This document shows, piece after piece, positions 9,931 through 17,532 of a stretch of 64,000 nucleotides of DNA (its first letter is position 1; each line of letters starts with the position of its first letter). This stretch comes from CAWDAQ01 sp963800325 (GTDB lineage: Bacteria; Actinomycetota; Actinomycetes; Actinomycetales; Dermatophilaceae). The notes under the pieces were generated by a model. It ran no database searches. It was not told where the DNA came from and worked only from the letters and a program-made list of their open reading frames with translations. The DNA lies in assembly GCA_963800325.1 (NCBI GenBank), contig CAWDAQ010000003.1:310001-374000 (forward strand). The letters run 5' to 3'. The position numbers and the translations under genes were made by a program.

Positions 9931-10079
9931 CGCGACGACCTGGCGTCGGTCTCCATGCCGACGGAGCCGACGGAGCCGACGGTCACCCGCAGCCTGCGAC
10001 CCGCCTGGTGCAGCACGACGGCCCCCACCGCCAACGCGGCGACCATCACCGCGAGCCACACGGCAACCCAGATCTCCAT
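9927..10079 (-). CDS. small membrane-peptide ORF, overlapping the sugar transferase start
   Basis: A 50-residue ORF beginning MEIWVAVWLAVMVAALAVGA. Residues 4-23 form one hydrophobic helix, followed by a basic, Val/Gly/Ser-rich tail with the repeat VGSVGSVG. Three things support translation: GAGGGG about 8 nt before its ATG is the best ribosome site in this region, its TGA overlaps the ATG of the sugar transferase (ATGA), and it lies directly downstream of the intergenic regulatory region. It would therefore be the first gene of the operon and couple translation of the transferase. I do not recognise a family. It may be a small regulator or subunit of the transferase, or only a leader peptide. 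Confidence 0.55.
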   Translation of the reverse strand: MEIWVAVWLAVMVAALAVGAVVLHQAGRRLRVTVGSVGSVGMETDARSSR

Positions 10080-10165
10080 GCGTCACACCCCTCTTCGCAT
10101 CGCCGCCGAACCCCGCCCCTCCGGCGGTTCGGCACGCCTCAAGTTACTCCGGCAAGAGGTCGCTT

Positions 10166-10206
10166 TTGACCGAATGAGGGGAATTGCTTGACCATTCCTT
10201 GACCAT
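10166..10206. promoter_or_regulatory. candidate operator/promoter region: TTGACC repeats
   Basis: In the 10080-10289 gap, TTGACCAT occurs at 10188-10195 and again at 10199-10206, exactly 11 bp (one helical turn) apart, with a further TTGACC at 10166-10171. This stretch is more A+T-rich than its surroundings and lies upstream of the small-ORF/sugar-transferase pair. In phase repeats suggest a regulator binding one face of the helix; on the plus strand TTGACC also resembles a -35 element. No gene was seen here. Confidence 0.4.
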
Positions 10207-10289
10207 GCGCACATCTGCTGTGATTTCCCCCCGAGGTAACGAGCAGTCCAGCCGCTCGCAAATACCGAGCCTCCCATACCTCGCAAAAC

Positions 10290-10330
10290 GGACACAGGCC
10301 CCGGGGGAGTGTTCCCCGGGGCCTGTGTCC
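10290..10330 (-). terminator. intrinsic terminator after icd
   Basis: A perfect 17-bp inverted repeat (10290-10306 with 10314-10330) around a 7-nt loop (10307-10313), starting 31 bp downstream of the icd stop. On the minus strand the stem is followed by GTTTTG, a short T run. It is the strongest hairpin I saw in the window and separates icd from the sugar-transferase operon downstream on the same strand. Confidence 0.85.
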
Positions 10331-10361
10331 GCCTTGTCCGCCCTCGGCAGGCGCGGGGCCG

Positions 10362-11588
10362 TCAGTCGGCCATGGCCGCCCGGAGGTTCTCCTCGATCGC
10401 GGCGAGGAACTCCTGGGTGGTGAGGAAGGACTGGTCCGGGCCGATGAGCAGCGCGAGGTCCTTGGTCATCTTGCCCTGTTCGACCGTCTCGACGCAGACC
10501 CGCTCGAGGGTCTCGGCGAACCGGGTGACCTCCGGGGTCTCGTCGATCTTGCCGCGGTGGGCCAGGCCCCGGGTCCACGCGAAGATCGACGCGATCGGGT
10601 TGGTCGAGGTGTCCTCCCCGGCCTGGTGACGGCGGAAGTGCCGGGTGACGGTGCCGTGGGCCGCCTCGGCCTCGACGGTCCGACCGTCGGGGGTCATGAG
10701 CACGCTCGTCATGAGACCGAGGGAGCCGAAGCCCTGCGCCACGGTGTCGGACTGGACGTCGCCGTCGTAGTTCTTGCAGGCCCAGACGTAGCCGCCCTCC
10801 CACTTCATCGCAGCCGCGACCATGTCGTCGATGAGGCGGTGCTCGTAGGTCAGGCCGGCCTCGGCGAAGGCGTCCTTGAACTCCTCGTCGAAGATGCGCT
10901 GGAAGATGTCCTTGAACGCCCCGTCGTAGGCCTTGAGGATCGTGTTCTTCGTCGACATGTAGACCGGGTAGTTGCGCTGGAGGCCGTAGTTGAACGAGGC
11001 CCGCGCGAAGTCCTCGATCGACTTGTTGAAGTTGTACATCGCCATCGCGACGCCGCCGTCCTCGGGCATGTCGACGACCTCGAGCTCGATCGGCTCGCCC
11101 TGGCTGGGGTCGGACGGGTGCCACGAGATCGTCACGGTGCCGGCGCCGGGGACCTTGAAGTTCTGCGACTTGTACTGGTCGGCGTGGGCGTGGCGGCCGA
11201 TGATGATCGGCTTGGTCCACGTGGGGACGTACCGGGGGATGTTCGAGATGATGATCGGCTCCCGGAAGATGACCCCGCCGAGGATGTTCCGGATCGTCCC
11301 GTTGGGGCTGCGCCACATCTCCTTGAGGTGGAACTCCTCGACCCGGGCCTCGTCGGGGGTGATCGTCGCGCACTTCACCCCGACCCCGTGCTCCTTGATC
11401 GCGTTGGCGGCGTCGACGGTGACCTGGTCGTCGGTCGCGTCGCGGTTCTCGATGCCGAGGTCGTAGTACCTCAGGTCGACGTCGAGGTAGGGGTGGATGA
11501 ACCGCTCCTTGATGAACTCCCAGATGACGTGGGTCATCTCGTCACCGTCGAGCTCGACGACGGGGTTGGTGACCTTGATCTTGCTCAT
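10362..11588 (-). CDS. icd: NADP-dependent isocitrate dehydrogenase
   Basis: Oxidatively decarboxylates isocitrate to 2-oxoglutarate in the TCA cycle. This is the homodimeric, eukaryote-like NADP form: MSKIKVTNPVVELDGDEM at the N-terminus, the substrate loop SPNGTIRNILGGVIFREPI, KPIIIGRHAHADQYK and the late NADP-binding AHGTVTRHFRRHQ. The 408 residues match that subfamily. The ATG at 11588 was chosen because AGGAGCG lies 8-9 nt upstream and the conserved N-terminus begins there; a longer in-frame start is not conserved. A strong hairpin terminator follows. mdh and folD lie 2-4 kb away, part of a TCA/one-carbon cluster common in actinobacteria. Confidence 0.97.
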   Translation of the reverse strand: MSKIKVTNPVVELDGDEMTHVIWEFIKERFIHPYLDVDLRYYDLGIENRDATDDQVTVDAANAIKEHGVGVKCATITPDEARVEEFHLKEMWRSPNGTIRNILGGVIFREPIIISNIPRYVPTWTKPIIIGRHAHADQYKSQNFKVPGAGTVTISWHPSDPSQGEPIELEVVDMPEDGGVAMAMYNFNKSIEDFARASFNYGLQRNYPVYMSTKNTILKAYDGAFKDIFQRIFDEEFKDAFAEAGLTYEHRLIDDMVAAAMKWEGGYVWACKNYDGDVQSDTVAQGFGSLGLMTSVLMTPDGRTVEAEAAHGTVTRHFRRHQAGEDTSTNPIASIFAWTRGLAHRGKIDETPEVTRFAETLERVCVETVEQGKMTKDLALLIGPDQSFLTTQEFLAAIEENLRAAMAD

Positions 11589-11652
11589 GGGACAAACGCT
11601 CCTGACGTTCCGGTGGCGGGCCGCGGTCAATCTATCGGCCGCGACCCTACCT

Positions 11653-12060
11653 TCACGTCGAGAGACCGGCCTGCCCAGCGGGGTGCCCGGAGCCGGGAGG
11701 ATGGTCCAGGCCCCAGCTGATGACCCGCCGGGGGTGGATCCGGATCAGCTGCGAGGACATCCCCGCGAGGATCGGCTGCTGCTCCTCGAGGGCCTCGGCC
11801 GTGCCACGGACCTCGACCCCGCGCGGGTGCCAGGGCCGGACGGTGGCGAGGTCGTCGACGACGAACGCGACCTCGCCGTTGTCGACGACGTTGCGCCACT
11901 TCCGCGTGCGGCCGAGCCGGTAGCCGCCGATGTCGATGGTCCCGTCCTCGTTGAGGCGGAACGCGACCGGCGAGTTCTGCAGGGTCCCGTCCGGGCGGCG
12001 GGTCGCGAGCCGGCCGAGCAGCTGGCCGCCGAGGTAGTGGGACTCCTCCGGGCTGAACAC
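11653..12060 (-). CDS. PPOX-class F420-dependent oxidoreductase
   Basis: Small split-barrel flavin/F420-binding protein of the pyridoxamine-phosphate-oxidase-like group. VFSPEESHYLGGQLLGRLAT opens the domain, SPVAFRLNEDGTIDIGGYRL and TRKWRNVV follow, then VAFVVDDLA, RGVEVRGTAE and the final IHPRRVISWGL strand, a pattern of the F420-binding PPOX subfamily. GTG at 12060 gives 135 residues, with the conserved region starting at residue 2; a longer frame upstream is rich in Arg/Gly and lacks similarity. Cofactor preference (F420 rather than FMN) is family-based inference; no F420 biosynthesis genes are in view. It lies 64 bp upstream of the icd start on the same strand. Confidence 0.82.
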   Translation of the reverse strand: MFSPEESHYLGGQLLGRLATRRPDGTLQNSPVAFRLNEDGTIDIGGYRLGRTRKWRNVVDNGEVAFVVDDLATVRPWHPRGVEVRGTAEALEEQQPILAGMSSQLIRIHPRRVISWGLDHPPGSGHPAGQAGLST

Positions 12061-12190
12061 GACCCCAGCCTGCCCCGCCGGGCCACGCCGGGCAAGGGAC
12101 CTTCGATCCCCGCGCCGGGCCGCGGGCCGTCCCGTCACCGGGGTCGGGAGGGGCCGGACCCGGTGGCCGTGGCCCCCCCAAAGGGGGAGG

Positions 12191-12622
12191 TCAGAGCCGG
12201 TGGATCGCGCCGACCATCTCCTGGACCGTCTTGTCCCCGATCCGCTCGAACACGATCTGGAGCAGTGGGCCCGCGAACCGCGCGACCCCCGAGAACTCGA
12301 TGGTCGCGTGGTAGGTGACCCGGGACCCCGTCGCGGTGGGCTCGACGCCGATGTCGTCGGTCGAGGTCGCGGTCTCGTTCCGCCCGCGGAAGACGACCCG
12401 GTCGGCGTCCCACTGCACGAGCTCGTACTCCAGCTCGGTCTCCCGCCCGAGGAACTGGGAGACGTTGTGCCACCGGGACCCGACCCGCACCGGGCCCTCG
12501 TCGAGCCGGGTGCACGACGTCGTCCCGGGGTCCCACTCCTCGGCGCGGGAGAAGTCGGACAGGTAGTCGAGCACGACCTCGGGGGGTCGCTCGACCTCGA
12601 ACGTGCGGGTGACGTCCACCAT
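12191..12622 (-). CDS. SRPBCC family protein (polyketide cyclase/START-like)
   Basis: A 143-residue helix-grip protein starting MVDVTRTFEVERPPEVVLDY, where VERPPEVVLDYLSD is the usual first strand-helix of SRPBCC proteins. The middle holds WDPGTTSCTRLDEGPV and VGSRWHNVS, and the C-terminal helix is GPLLQIVFERIGDKTVQEM. The fold binds hydrophobic ligands in a deep cavity; the ligand and any catalysis are unknown. The ATG at 12622 is the clear start. It sits 50 bp downstream of the next split-barrel gene on the same strand, so they may be co-expressed. Confidence 0.85.
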   Translation of the reverse strand: MVDVTRTFEVERPPEVVLDYLSDFSRAEEWDPGTTSCTRLDEGPVRVGSRWHNVSQFLGRETELEYELVQWDADRVVFRGRNETATSTDDIGVEPTATGSRVTYHATIEFSGVARFAGPLLQIVFERIGDKTVQEMVGAIHRL

Positions 12623-12672
12623 GCGGGGGCTCCTCGTGACGTGGGGGTGCTGGCTGTCGGCCGCCGGGCCGC

Positions 12673-13194
12673 TCAGAGGTCGACGGTGGCGTTCTCGCCG
12701 GGGGCGGGGCGGGTGCCGCGCACCCGGGCGGTGACGAGCGAGAGGACGGTCGCGACCTTGCCCGGGGACTCCCAGTACTCCGCGGTGTCGGCGTGGACCC
12801 GGATGAGGACGACGTTCTCGTCCTCGGGTCCGCGCTGGAACCACGCCTCGGCGAAGGAGTTCCACAGCTCCCGGTTGCGCTCGGCGTCCCGGACGACGTC
12901 GGCGCTGCCCGAGACCGACACCCATCCCTTGTCGCCGGAGTAGGCCACGTTCACGCGGTGGTCCCCGAGGACGTCGGCGATCTTCGGGGAGTCGGCCTCG
13001 GCGAAGAACCACAGGTCGCCGTCGAACTCGACGTCCTGGGTCGCCATGGGCCGGCTCACGAGCCGGCCGCGCTCGTCGACCGTGGTCAGCATCGCGATCT
13101 CGACGCCCTCGATGAGCTCGCCGACCTTGGCGACCTCCTCGCTCCGCTCGGCGCCGTCGTCGTGCGGGGGATGGGTGTAGCGCTGGTCGGTCAT
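12673..13194 (-). CDS. pyridoxamine 5'-phosphate oxidase-family (general stress) protein
   Basis: A 173-residue split-barrel flavoprotein-like protein of the general stress protein 26 type. Recognisable parts are KVGELIEGVEIAMLTTVDE, GRLVSRPMATQDVEFDGDLW, FFAEADSPK, VNVAYSGDKGWVSVSG and EAWFQRGPEDENVVLIRVH, followed by AEYWESPG near the end. The family binds FMN or similar flavins and is usually induced by stress; its reaction is not settled. The start is well supported by AGGGAGGG ending 3-4 nt before the ATG. The upstream gap (13195-13484) separates it from divergent mdh. Confidence 0.87.
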   Translation of the reverse strand: MTDQRYTHPPHDDGAERSEEVAKVGELIEGVEIAMLTTVDERGRLVSRPMATQDVEFDGDLWFFAEADSPKIADVLGDHRVNVAYSGDKGWVSVSGSADVVRDAERNRELWNSFAEAWFQRGPEDENVVLIRVHADTAEYWESPGKVATVLSLVTARVRGTRPAPGENATVDL

Positions 13195-13332
13195 CGTCCC
13201 TCCCTGGGGCCGGCCGTGTCGGTCGGCGTGTCCTCGGTGTACGAATCGTCGGTGTCTGGATTCCCGGTGTGCGGGTCGTCGACGGCCTCGCCGTCGGCGT
13301 GCGAGGACCCGACACGTCTCCCGAGACGCTAA

Positions 13333-13360
13333 CCCGGCTGGGGCCGGGCCACCAGCCGGG
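13333..13360. other. hairpin in the divergent mdh upstream region
   Basis: A 9-bp inverted repeat (CCCGGCTGG at 13333-13341 with CCAGCCGGG at 13352-13360) around a 10-nt loop lies in the 290-bp gap 13195-13484. It is too far from either gene end to be a normal terminator; it could be a regulator site or leader structure, or chance in G+C-rich DNA. The rest of the gap holds imperfect short ACACCG-type repeats (about 13215-13310) and no convincing gene. Confidence 0.25.
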
Positions 13361-13484
13361 GGTCTGAGCGGACGGGCCGGCTGCCGGGCTCGGTGCTAGC
13401 GTCGGACCCCCGGGACGCCGTGCCCCACCGGGCCGCACCGGCATCCCGCCAGAAACGTTCCCACGCCATGGAAGGGTCGACACC

Positions 13485-14474
13485 GTGAGCACCTCCCCCG
13501 TCAAGGTGGCCGTCACCGGCGCCGCCGGCCAGATCGGCTACAGCCTGTTGTTCCGGATCGCCTCCGGGGCCGTCTTCGGACCGGACATCCCCGTCGAGCT
13601 CCGCCTCCTCGAGGTGCCGCAGGCCCTCGGCGCGCTCGAGGGCGTCGTCATGGAGCTGCAGGACTGCGCGTTCCCGACGCTCGCCGGCGTCGAGACCGGC
13701 GACGACCCGCGCACCGTGTTCGACGGGGTGAGCCAGGCGCTCCTCGTCGGCGCCCGCCCCCGGGGACCCGGCATGGAGCGCAGCGACCTGCTCGAGGCCA
13801 ACGGCGGGATCTTCGCGCCCCAGGGCAAGGCCCTGAACGAGGTCGCCGCCGACGACGTGCACGTCACCGTCACCGGGAACCCGGCGAACACGAACGCCCT
13901 CATCGCGATGAGCAACGCTCCCGACATCCCGCGCGAGCAGTTCTCGGCCCTGACCCGGCTCGACCACAACCGGGCGCTCGGCCAGCTCGCGACGAAGCTC
14001 TCGGTCCCGGTCACCGACATCCGCCGGATGACGGTGTGGGGGAACCACTCGGCCACCCAGTACCCCGACCTGTTCCACGCCGAGGTCGGGGGCCGCACCG
14101 CGGCCGAGGCCGTCGGCGACCAGGACTGGCTCGAGAACACGTTCATCCCGACGGTCGCCAAGCGGGGTGCGGCGATCATCGACGCCCGCGGGGCGTCCTC
14201 GGCGGCGTCGGCCGCCAGTGCGACGATCGACCACGCCCGCGACTGGGCCCTCGGCACCCCCGACGGGGACTGGGTGTCGATGTCGGTGTGCTCCGACGGC
14301 TCCTACGGCGTGCCCGAGGGCCTCATCTCCTCCTTCCCGGTCACCGTCGCCGACGGCCGCTGGAGCATCGTCCAGGGCCTCGAGATCGACGACTTCTCGC
14401 GCAGCCGGATCGACGCCTCGGTCTCCGAGCTCGAGGGCGAGCGGGACGCGGTCGCGAAGCTCGGCCTGATCTGA
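13485..14474 (+). CDS. mdh: malate dehydrogenase
   Basis: NAD-dependent oxidation of malate to oxaloacetate, closing the TCA cycle. The nucleotide-binding motif VTGAAGQIGYSL is near residue 10, with VGARPRGPGMERSDLLEANG as the substrate loop, TGNPANTNALI, LTRLDHNRA (catalytic Asp/Arg region) and WGNHSATQYPD carrying the catalytic His. The 329 residues fit the actinobacterial type II MDH. The start is GTG, with GGAAGGG about 8 nt upstream. It converges on the DUF3017/folD pair, with a possible bidirectional terminator at 14518-14550. Confidence 0.97.
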   Translation: MSTSPVKVAVTGAAGQIGYSLLFRIASGAVFGPDIPVELRLLEVPQALGALEGVVMELQDCAFPTLAGVETGDDPRTVFDGVSQALLVGARPRGPGMERSDLLEANGGIFAPQGKALNEVAADDVHVTVTGNPANTNALIAMSNAPDIPREQFSALTRLDHNRALGQLATKLSVPVTDIRRMTVWGNHSATQYPDLFHAEVGGRTAAEAVGDQDWLENTFIPTVAKRGAAIIDARGASSAASAASATIDHARDWALGTPDGDWVSMSVCSDGSYGVPEGLISSFPVTVADGRWSIVQGLEIDDFSRSRIDASVSELEGERDAVAKLGLI

Positions 14475-14517
14475 GCCGGGGCCCCGCGCCCTCGGGCGGC
14501 CCTCGCGTTGCGGCCGG

Positions 14518-14550
14518 CCTGCTGCCCCGCCTCAGGTGCGCGGCAGCAGG
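14518..14550. terminator. possible bidirectional terminator, mdh / DUF3017 gene
   Basis: A 9-bp inverted repeat (14518-14526 with 14542-14550, CCTGCTGCC / GGCAGCAGG) with a 15-nt loop lies where the two genes converge; one arm overlaps the last codons of the DUF3017 gene. No T run was seen, so termination is inferred from position and symmetry. Confidence 0.4.
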
Positions 14551-14825
14551 TCGAGCACGAGGGCGCTGAGGAGCACGAGGGCGCCGAGCACGGCCATCGT
14601 CGCGACGTCGACGAACCTGGACCGGACGACGAGCCCCCCGGCCCGGTCCTCCGGCAGCACCCCCCGCAGCACGGCGCCGACGAGGCAGCCGGCGGCCAGG
14701 GTCACCCCGGCGCGGAGCAGGTGGTCGGTGGCGACGAACACGAGCGCGAGCGCGAGGACCGCGGCGACCACCCACCACGTCGCGAGACGGGGGACGACCG
14801 GCGGGCGCGGCTCGGGCGTCGGCAC
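14532..14825 (-). CDS. DUF3017 domain-containing membrane protein
   Basis: A 97-residue protein with three hydrophobic helices: WWVVAAVLALALVFVA, GVTLAAGCLVGAVLRGV and DVATMAVLGALVLLSALVLD. Between the second and third lies LPEDRAGGLVVRSRFVDV, the most conserved part of DUF3017. The gene follows folD on the same strand, 11 bp after its stop, which is the usual actinobacterial neighbourhood for this family. The GTG at 14825 starts VPTPEPRPPVV and is the only sensible initiator after the folD stop. Function is unknown. Confidence 0.85.
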   Translation of the reverse strand: MPTPEPRPPVVPRLATWWVVAAVLALALVFVATDHLLRAGVTLAAGCLVGAVLRGVLPEDRAGGLVVRSRFVDVATMAVLGALVLLSALVLDLLPRT

Positions 14826-14836
14826 GGCCGGGCCGC

Positions 14837-15712
14837 TCAGGCCCCGGCGGCGCCGTCGAGCCCGCGCTCGGCCGCCTCGACGATGTTCGTCAGGAGCATC
14901 GCCCGGGTCATCGGCCCCACGCCCCCGGGGTTGGGACTCACCCACCCGGCGACCTCGGCGACACCGGGGTCGACGTCGCCGGCGATGCGGCTGCGTCCGT
15001 CCTCGGACGCCACCCGGCTCACCCCGACGTCCAGCACCGCGGCACCGGGCCGGACCATGTCGGCGGTGACGAGGCCGGGACGCCCGGCGGCGGCGACGAC
15101 GACGTCGGCCCGGCGGACCTCCGCGGCGAGGTCGGTGGTCCCGGTGTGGCACAGCACGACGGTGGCGTTGACCGACCTGCGGCTGAGCATGAGCCCGAGC
15201 GGTCGGCCGACCGTGATGCCGCGGCCGACGACGACGACCCGGGCCCCGGCCAGCGGGACGTCGTAGCGGCGGAGCAGCTCGATGCAGCCCTTCGGCGTGC
15301 ACGGCAGCGGGGCGTCCTTGCCGAGCACGAGCCAGCCGAGGTTCTGCGGGTGCAGCCCGTCGACGTCCTTGGCCGGGTCGACCGCCGAGAGCAGCGCGAA
15401 CTCGTCGAGCCCGGTCGGCTGCTGGACGAGGAAACCGGTGCAGGCCGGGTCCTCGTTGAGCTCGGCGACGGCCGCCTCGACGTCGGCCTGGCTCGCGCCC
15501 GCCGGCAGGTCCCGGCGGATGCTCGTGATGCCGACCTCGGCGCAGTCGCGGTGCTTCGCGCCGACGTACCATCGGCTGCCGGGGTCGTCGCCGACGAGGA
15601 CCGTGCCGAGGCCGGGCACGGCGCCGCGCCCGGCGAGCGCCGCCACCCGGGGGGTGAGCTCGCTCTTGATCTGCGCGAGGATCGCCTTGCCGTCGAGAGT
15701 GGTCGCCGTCAC
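14837..15712 (-). CDS. folD: bifunctional methylenetetrahydrofolate dehydrogenase/cyclohydrolase
   Basis: Interconverts 5,10-methylene-, methenyl- and 10-formyl-tetrahydrofolate; the formyl product feeds purN and purH 5 kb away. The active-site region reads WYVGAKHRDCAEVGI (Tyr and catalytic Lys), followed by GFLVQQPTGLD, DVDGLHPQN, PCTPKGCIELL, VVVVGRGITVGRPLGLML (NADP-binding) and NPGGVGPMTRAML at the end. GTG at 15712 (VTATTLDGKAIL) gives 291 residues, the usual length; a further GTG five codons upstream is possible. The DUF3017 gene follows. Upstream is the divergent YbjN-like hypothetical gene. Confidence 0.96.
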   Translation of the reverse strand: MTATTLDGKAILAQIKSELTPRVAALAGRGAVPGLGTVLVGDDPGSRWYVGAKHRDCAEVGITSIRRDLPAGASQADVEAAVAELNEDPACTGFLVQQPTGLDEFALLSAVDPAKDVDGLHPQNLGWLVLGKDAPLPCTPKGCIELLRRYDVPLAGARVVVVGRGITVGRPLGLMLSRRSVNATVVLCHTGTTDLAAEVRRADVVVAAAGRPGLVTADMVRPGAAVLDVGVSRVASEDGRSRIAGDVDPGVAEVAGWVSPNPGGVGPMTRAMLLTNIVEAAERGLDGAAGA

Positions 15713-15784
15713 GAGATCGCATCCTCGCACAGCCGACCACGTCCTCCCGGGCGGCCCTGCCGGGACCGGGGTGAGAATGGGGGC

Positions 15785-16198
15785 ATGATCGACATCGAGC
15801 TCGCCCGGGCCGTCGCCGACGCGGGGGTGCTGTGGCAGCCCCTGGCCGGTGACCGCTTCACGATCGACGAGCCGGAGCTGCGCAGTGACGTGTTCTGGAT
15901 CAGCGAGCTGACCATCGAGGTGCACAGCTACCAGGACCAGACCATCCTCGGGTTCAACGGCACGACGGAGTGGGCCCTGGACTCGGTCCCGATCGACGTG
16001 GCCCTGTGGCTGCCGCGCGAGGACCAGCTGCGTGACCTCGTCGGGGACCGGCTCGTGTCGCTGTCACGGGACGAGGCCGGCTGGACGGTGACGACCGAGG
16101 TCGACGGGCAGCGCCGGGCGAGCACGCGCCCGGACCCGGAGGACGCCTACGCCGAGGCTCTGCTCCGGGTGATCTCGACGGCGTCCGCGGCGGGCTAG
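15785..16198 (+). CDS. conserved actinobacterial hypothetical protein
   Basis: A 137-residue soluble protein starting MIDIELARAVADAGVLWQP. Its centre reads DVFWISELTIEVHSYQDQ and LGFNGTTEWALDSV, then DVALWLPREDQLRDLVGDRL. I recognise this pattern from uncharacterised actinobacterial proteins, sometimes labelled pilus assembly CpaE without good reason; no CpaE ATPase motif is present. No signal, helix or metal motif was seen. GAGAAT lies 6 nt before the ATG, so the gene may be leaderless. Its last four bases overlap the convergent antiporter gene (CTAG). Confidence 0.72.
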   Translation: MIDIELARAVADAGVLWQPLAGDRFTIDEPELRSDVFWISELTIEVHSYQDQTILGFNGTTEWALDSVPIDVALWLPREDQLRDLVGDRLVSLSRDEAGWTVTTEVDGQRRASTRPDPEDAYAEALLRVISTASAAG

Positions 16199-17463
16199 CC
16201 TCCCGGGCCCTCCCCGACCTGCCGGCTGTCGGCGCCTCGCCCGGAGCCGAGTCGGGCGCCGACTCCGCGGACGAGCCGTCGGCCCCGGCTGTGCCAGTGC
16301 GGGGTCTCGGACTCCTCGTCGAACCAGCGGGCGACGAGGACGTCGGTCGAGGAGTGGAGCAGGATCGACAGCGCGACCGTCGCGGCGATGAGGTGGAAGA
16401 GCCGGTCGGCGAGCCCGATCCCCGAGCCGAGGACGAGCAGGCCGTAGACCACCGACGCGAACCCCTTCGGCCCGAACCACATCGCCGCGACCTGCTCGCG
16501 GGCGCTCAGGCGGGCCCCGAGGAACGACACCGCGAGCGCCACCGGCCGGGCGAGGAAGATCGCGAGGACCGCGAACACCCAGCCCGCGACGCCCACGTCG
16601 GCGAGGAACACCGGGGTGATGAGGGCCCCGAAGACGAGGAGGGCCGCGAGCTTGAGCAGCTCGGCGACGAGCTCGCCGAACTCCTCGAACGCCTCCCGCT
16701 GGCGCGCGCCGTAGGTGGCGACCGTGATGCCGGCGGCGAACGCGGCGAGGAAGAGGTTGGCCTCGAGCGCCTTGCTCAGACCGAGCACGAGCAGGCCGAT
16801 CGCGACCGCGTTGAGGGGCTCGTAGGTGGCCGAGGCCTCGAACAGCCGGGTCCGCTCGAGCCGGATCGCGAGCCAGGGCACGACGACTCCGATGACGAGG
16901 CCGAGCGCGAGCTCCTCGGCGATCGTGAGCAGGTGCAGCTCGGAGCTGCGCTGGGCGACGCTGATGAGGATGACGACGAACGGCAGGGCGAGCCCGTCGT
17001 TGACCCCGGACTCGACGTTGAGCAGGTGGCGCAGCCGGTCGGGCACCTTGTCGTTGCCGACGAGGGCGGCGGCGAAGACCGGGTCCGTCGGCGCGAGCAC
17101 CGCCCCGAGCAGGAGCGCCTCCACCCAGGGCAGGCCGACGAGCCAGTGCCCGACGGCGGCGGTGACGAGCAGGGTCAGGGGGAGGCCGACGACGAGGGCC
17201 CGCCCGGGCAGCGCCCAGGCCCGGCGCAGGTCCTGCCAGCCGACCCGCATGCCGTCGGTGAACAGCACGGCGAACAGGGCGAGCTCGGCGAGCTGGGAGA
17301 CCACGTCGTCGCCCTTGGCGAGCGGCACGACCCCGAGCACGCCCTCGCCGAGGAGGAACCCGGCGACGAGGAAGATCGCCGCGGTCGAGAGCACCGTCCG
17401 GTTGGCGAGGCTGGAGACGAGCACCGCGAGCAGCAGCACCGCGGCGAAGGCGAGCAGCAGCAC
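16195..17463 (-). CDS. cation:proton antiporter (CPA1/NhaP-type)
   Basis: Integral membrane Na+(K+)/H+ exchanger of 422 residues with about 12 hydrophobic segments. The conserved core motif is ESGVNDGLALPFV, preceded by GAVLAPTDPVFAAAL, where the ND pair is the presumed ion-binding site in NhaP proteins. FAAGITVATYGARQREAF and WFGPKGFASVVYGLLVLGSG also fit the family. The C-terminus is a short polar tail without an RCK or Trk domain. The start is GTG at 17463 (MLLLAFAAVLL). A role in pH or salt homeostasis is family-based inference. It converges on the hypothetical gene with a 4-bp overlap. Confidence 0.92.
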   Translation of the reverse strand: MLLLAFAAVLLLAVLVSSLANRTVLSTAAIFLVAGFLLGEGVLGVVPLAKGDDVVSQLAELALFAVLFTDGMRVGWQDLRRAWALPGRALVVGLPLTLLVTAAVGHWLVGLPWVEALLLGAVLAPTDPVFAAALVGNDKVPDRLRHLLNVESGVNDGLALPFVVILISVAQRSSELHLLTIAEELALGLVIGVVVPWLAIRLERTRLFEASATYEPLNAVAIGLLVLGLSKALEANLFLAAFAAGITVATYGARQREAFEEFGELVAELLKLAALLVFGALITPVFLADVGVAGWVFAVLAIFLARPVALAVSFLGARLSAREQVAAMWFGPKGFASVVYGLLVLGSGIGLADRLFHLIAATVALSILLHSSTDVLVARWFDEESETPHWHSRGRRLVRGVGARLGSGRGADSRQVGEGPGG

Positions 17464-17532
17464 GGGGGCCTCCTCCTGCCCGGGGGGTGGGTCTCTGCGG
17501 GGGTGGGACCCTGCGGTGGGCCCCTCCCGACC

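Noticed and set aside
10080..10361. tRNA or small RNA gene in the A+T-richer gap
   Set aside because: I could not draw a cloverleaf or find a conserved structure other than the icd terminator; only repeats and a likely promoter are present.
12623..13516. 441-codon frame extending the SRPBCC protein upstream
   Set aside because: The extension is Thr/Pro/Arg-rich and lies opposite or out of frame with the split-barrel gene; the SRPBCC domain begins at the ATG at 12622.
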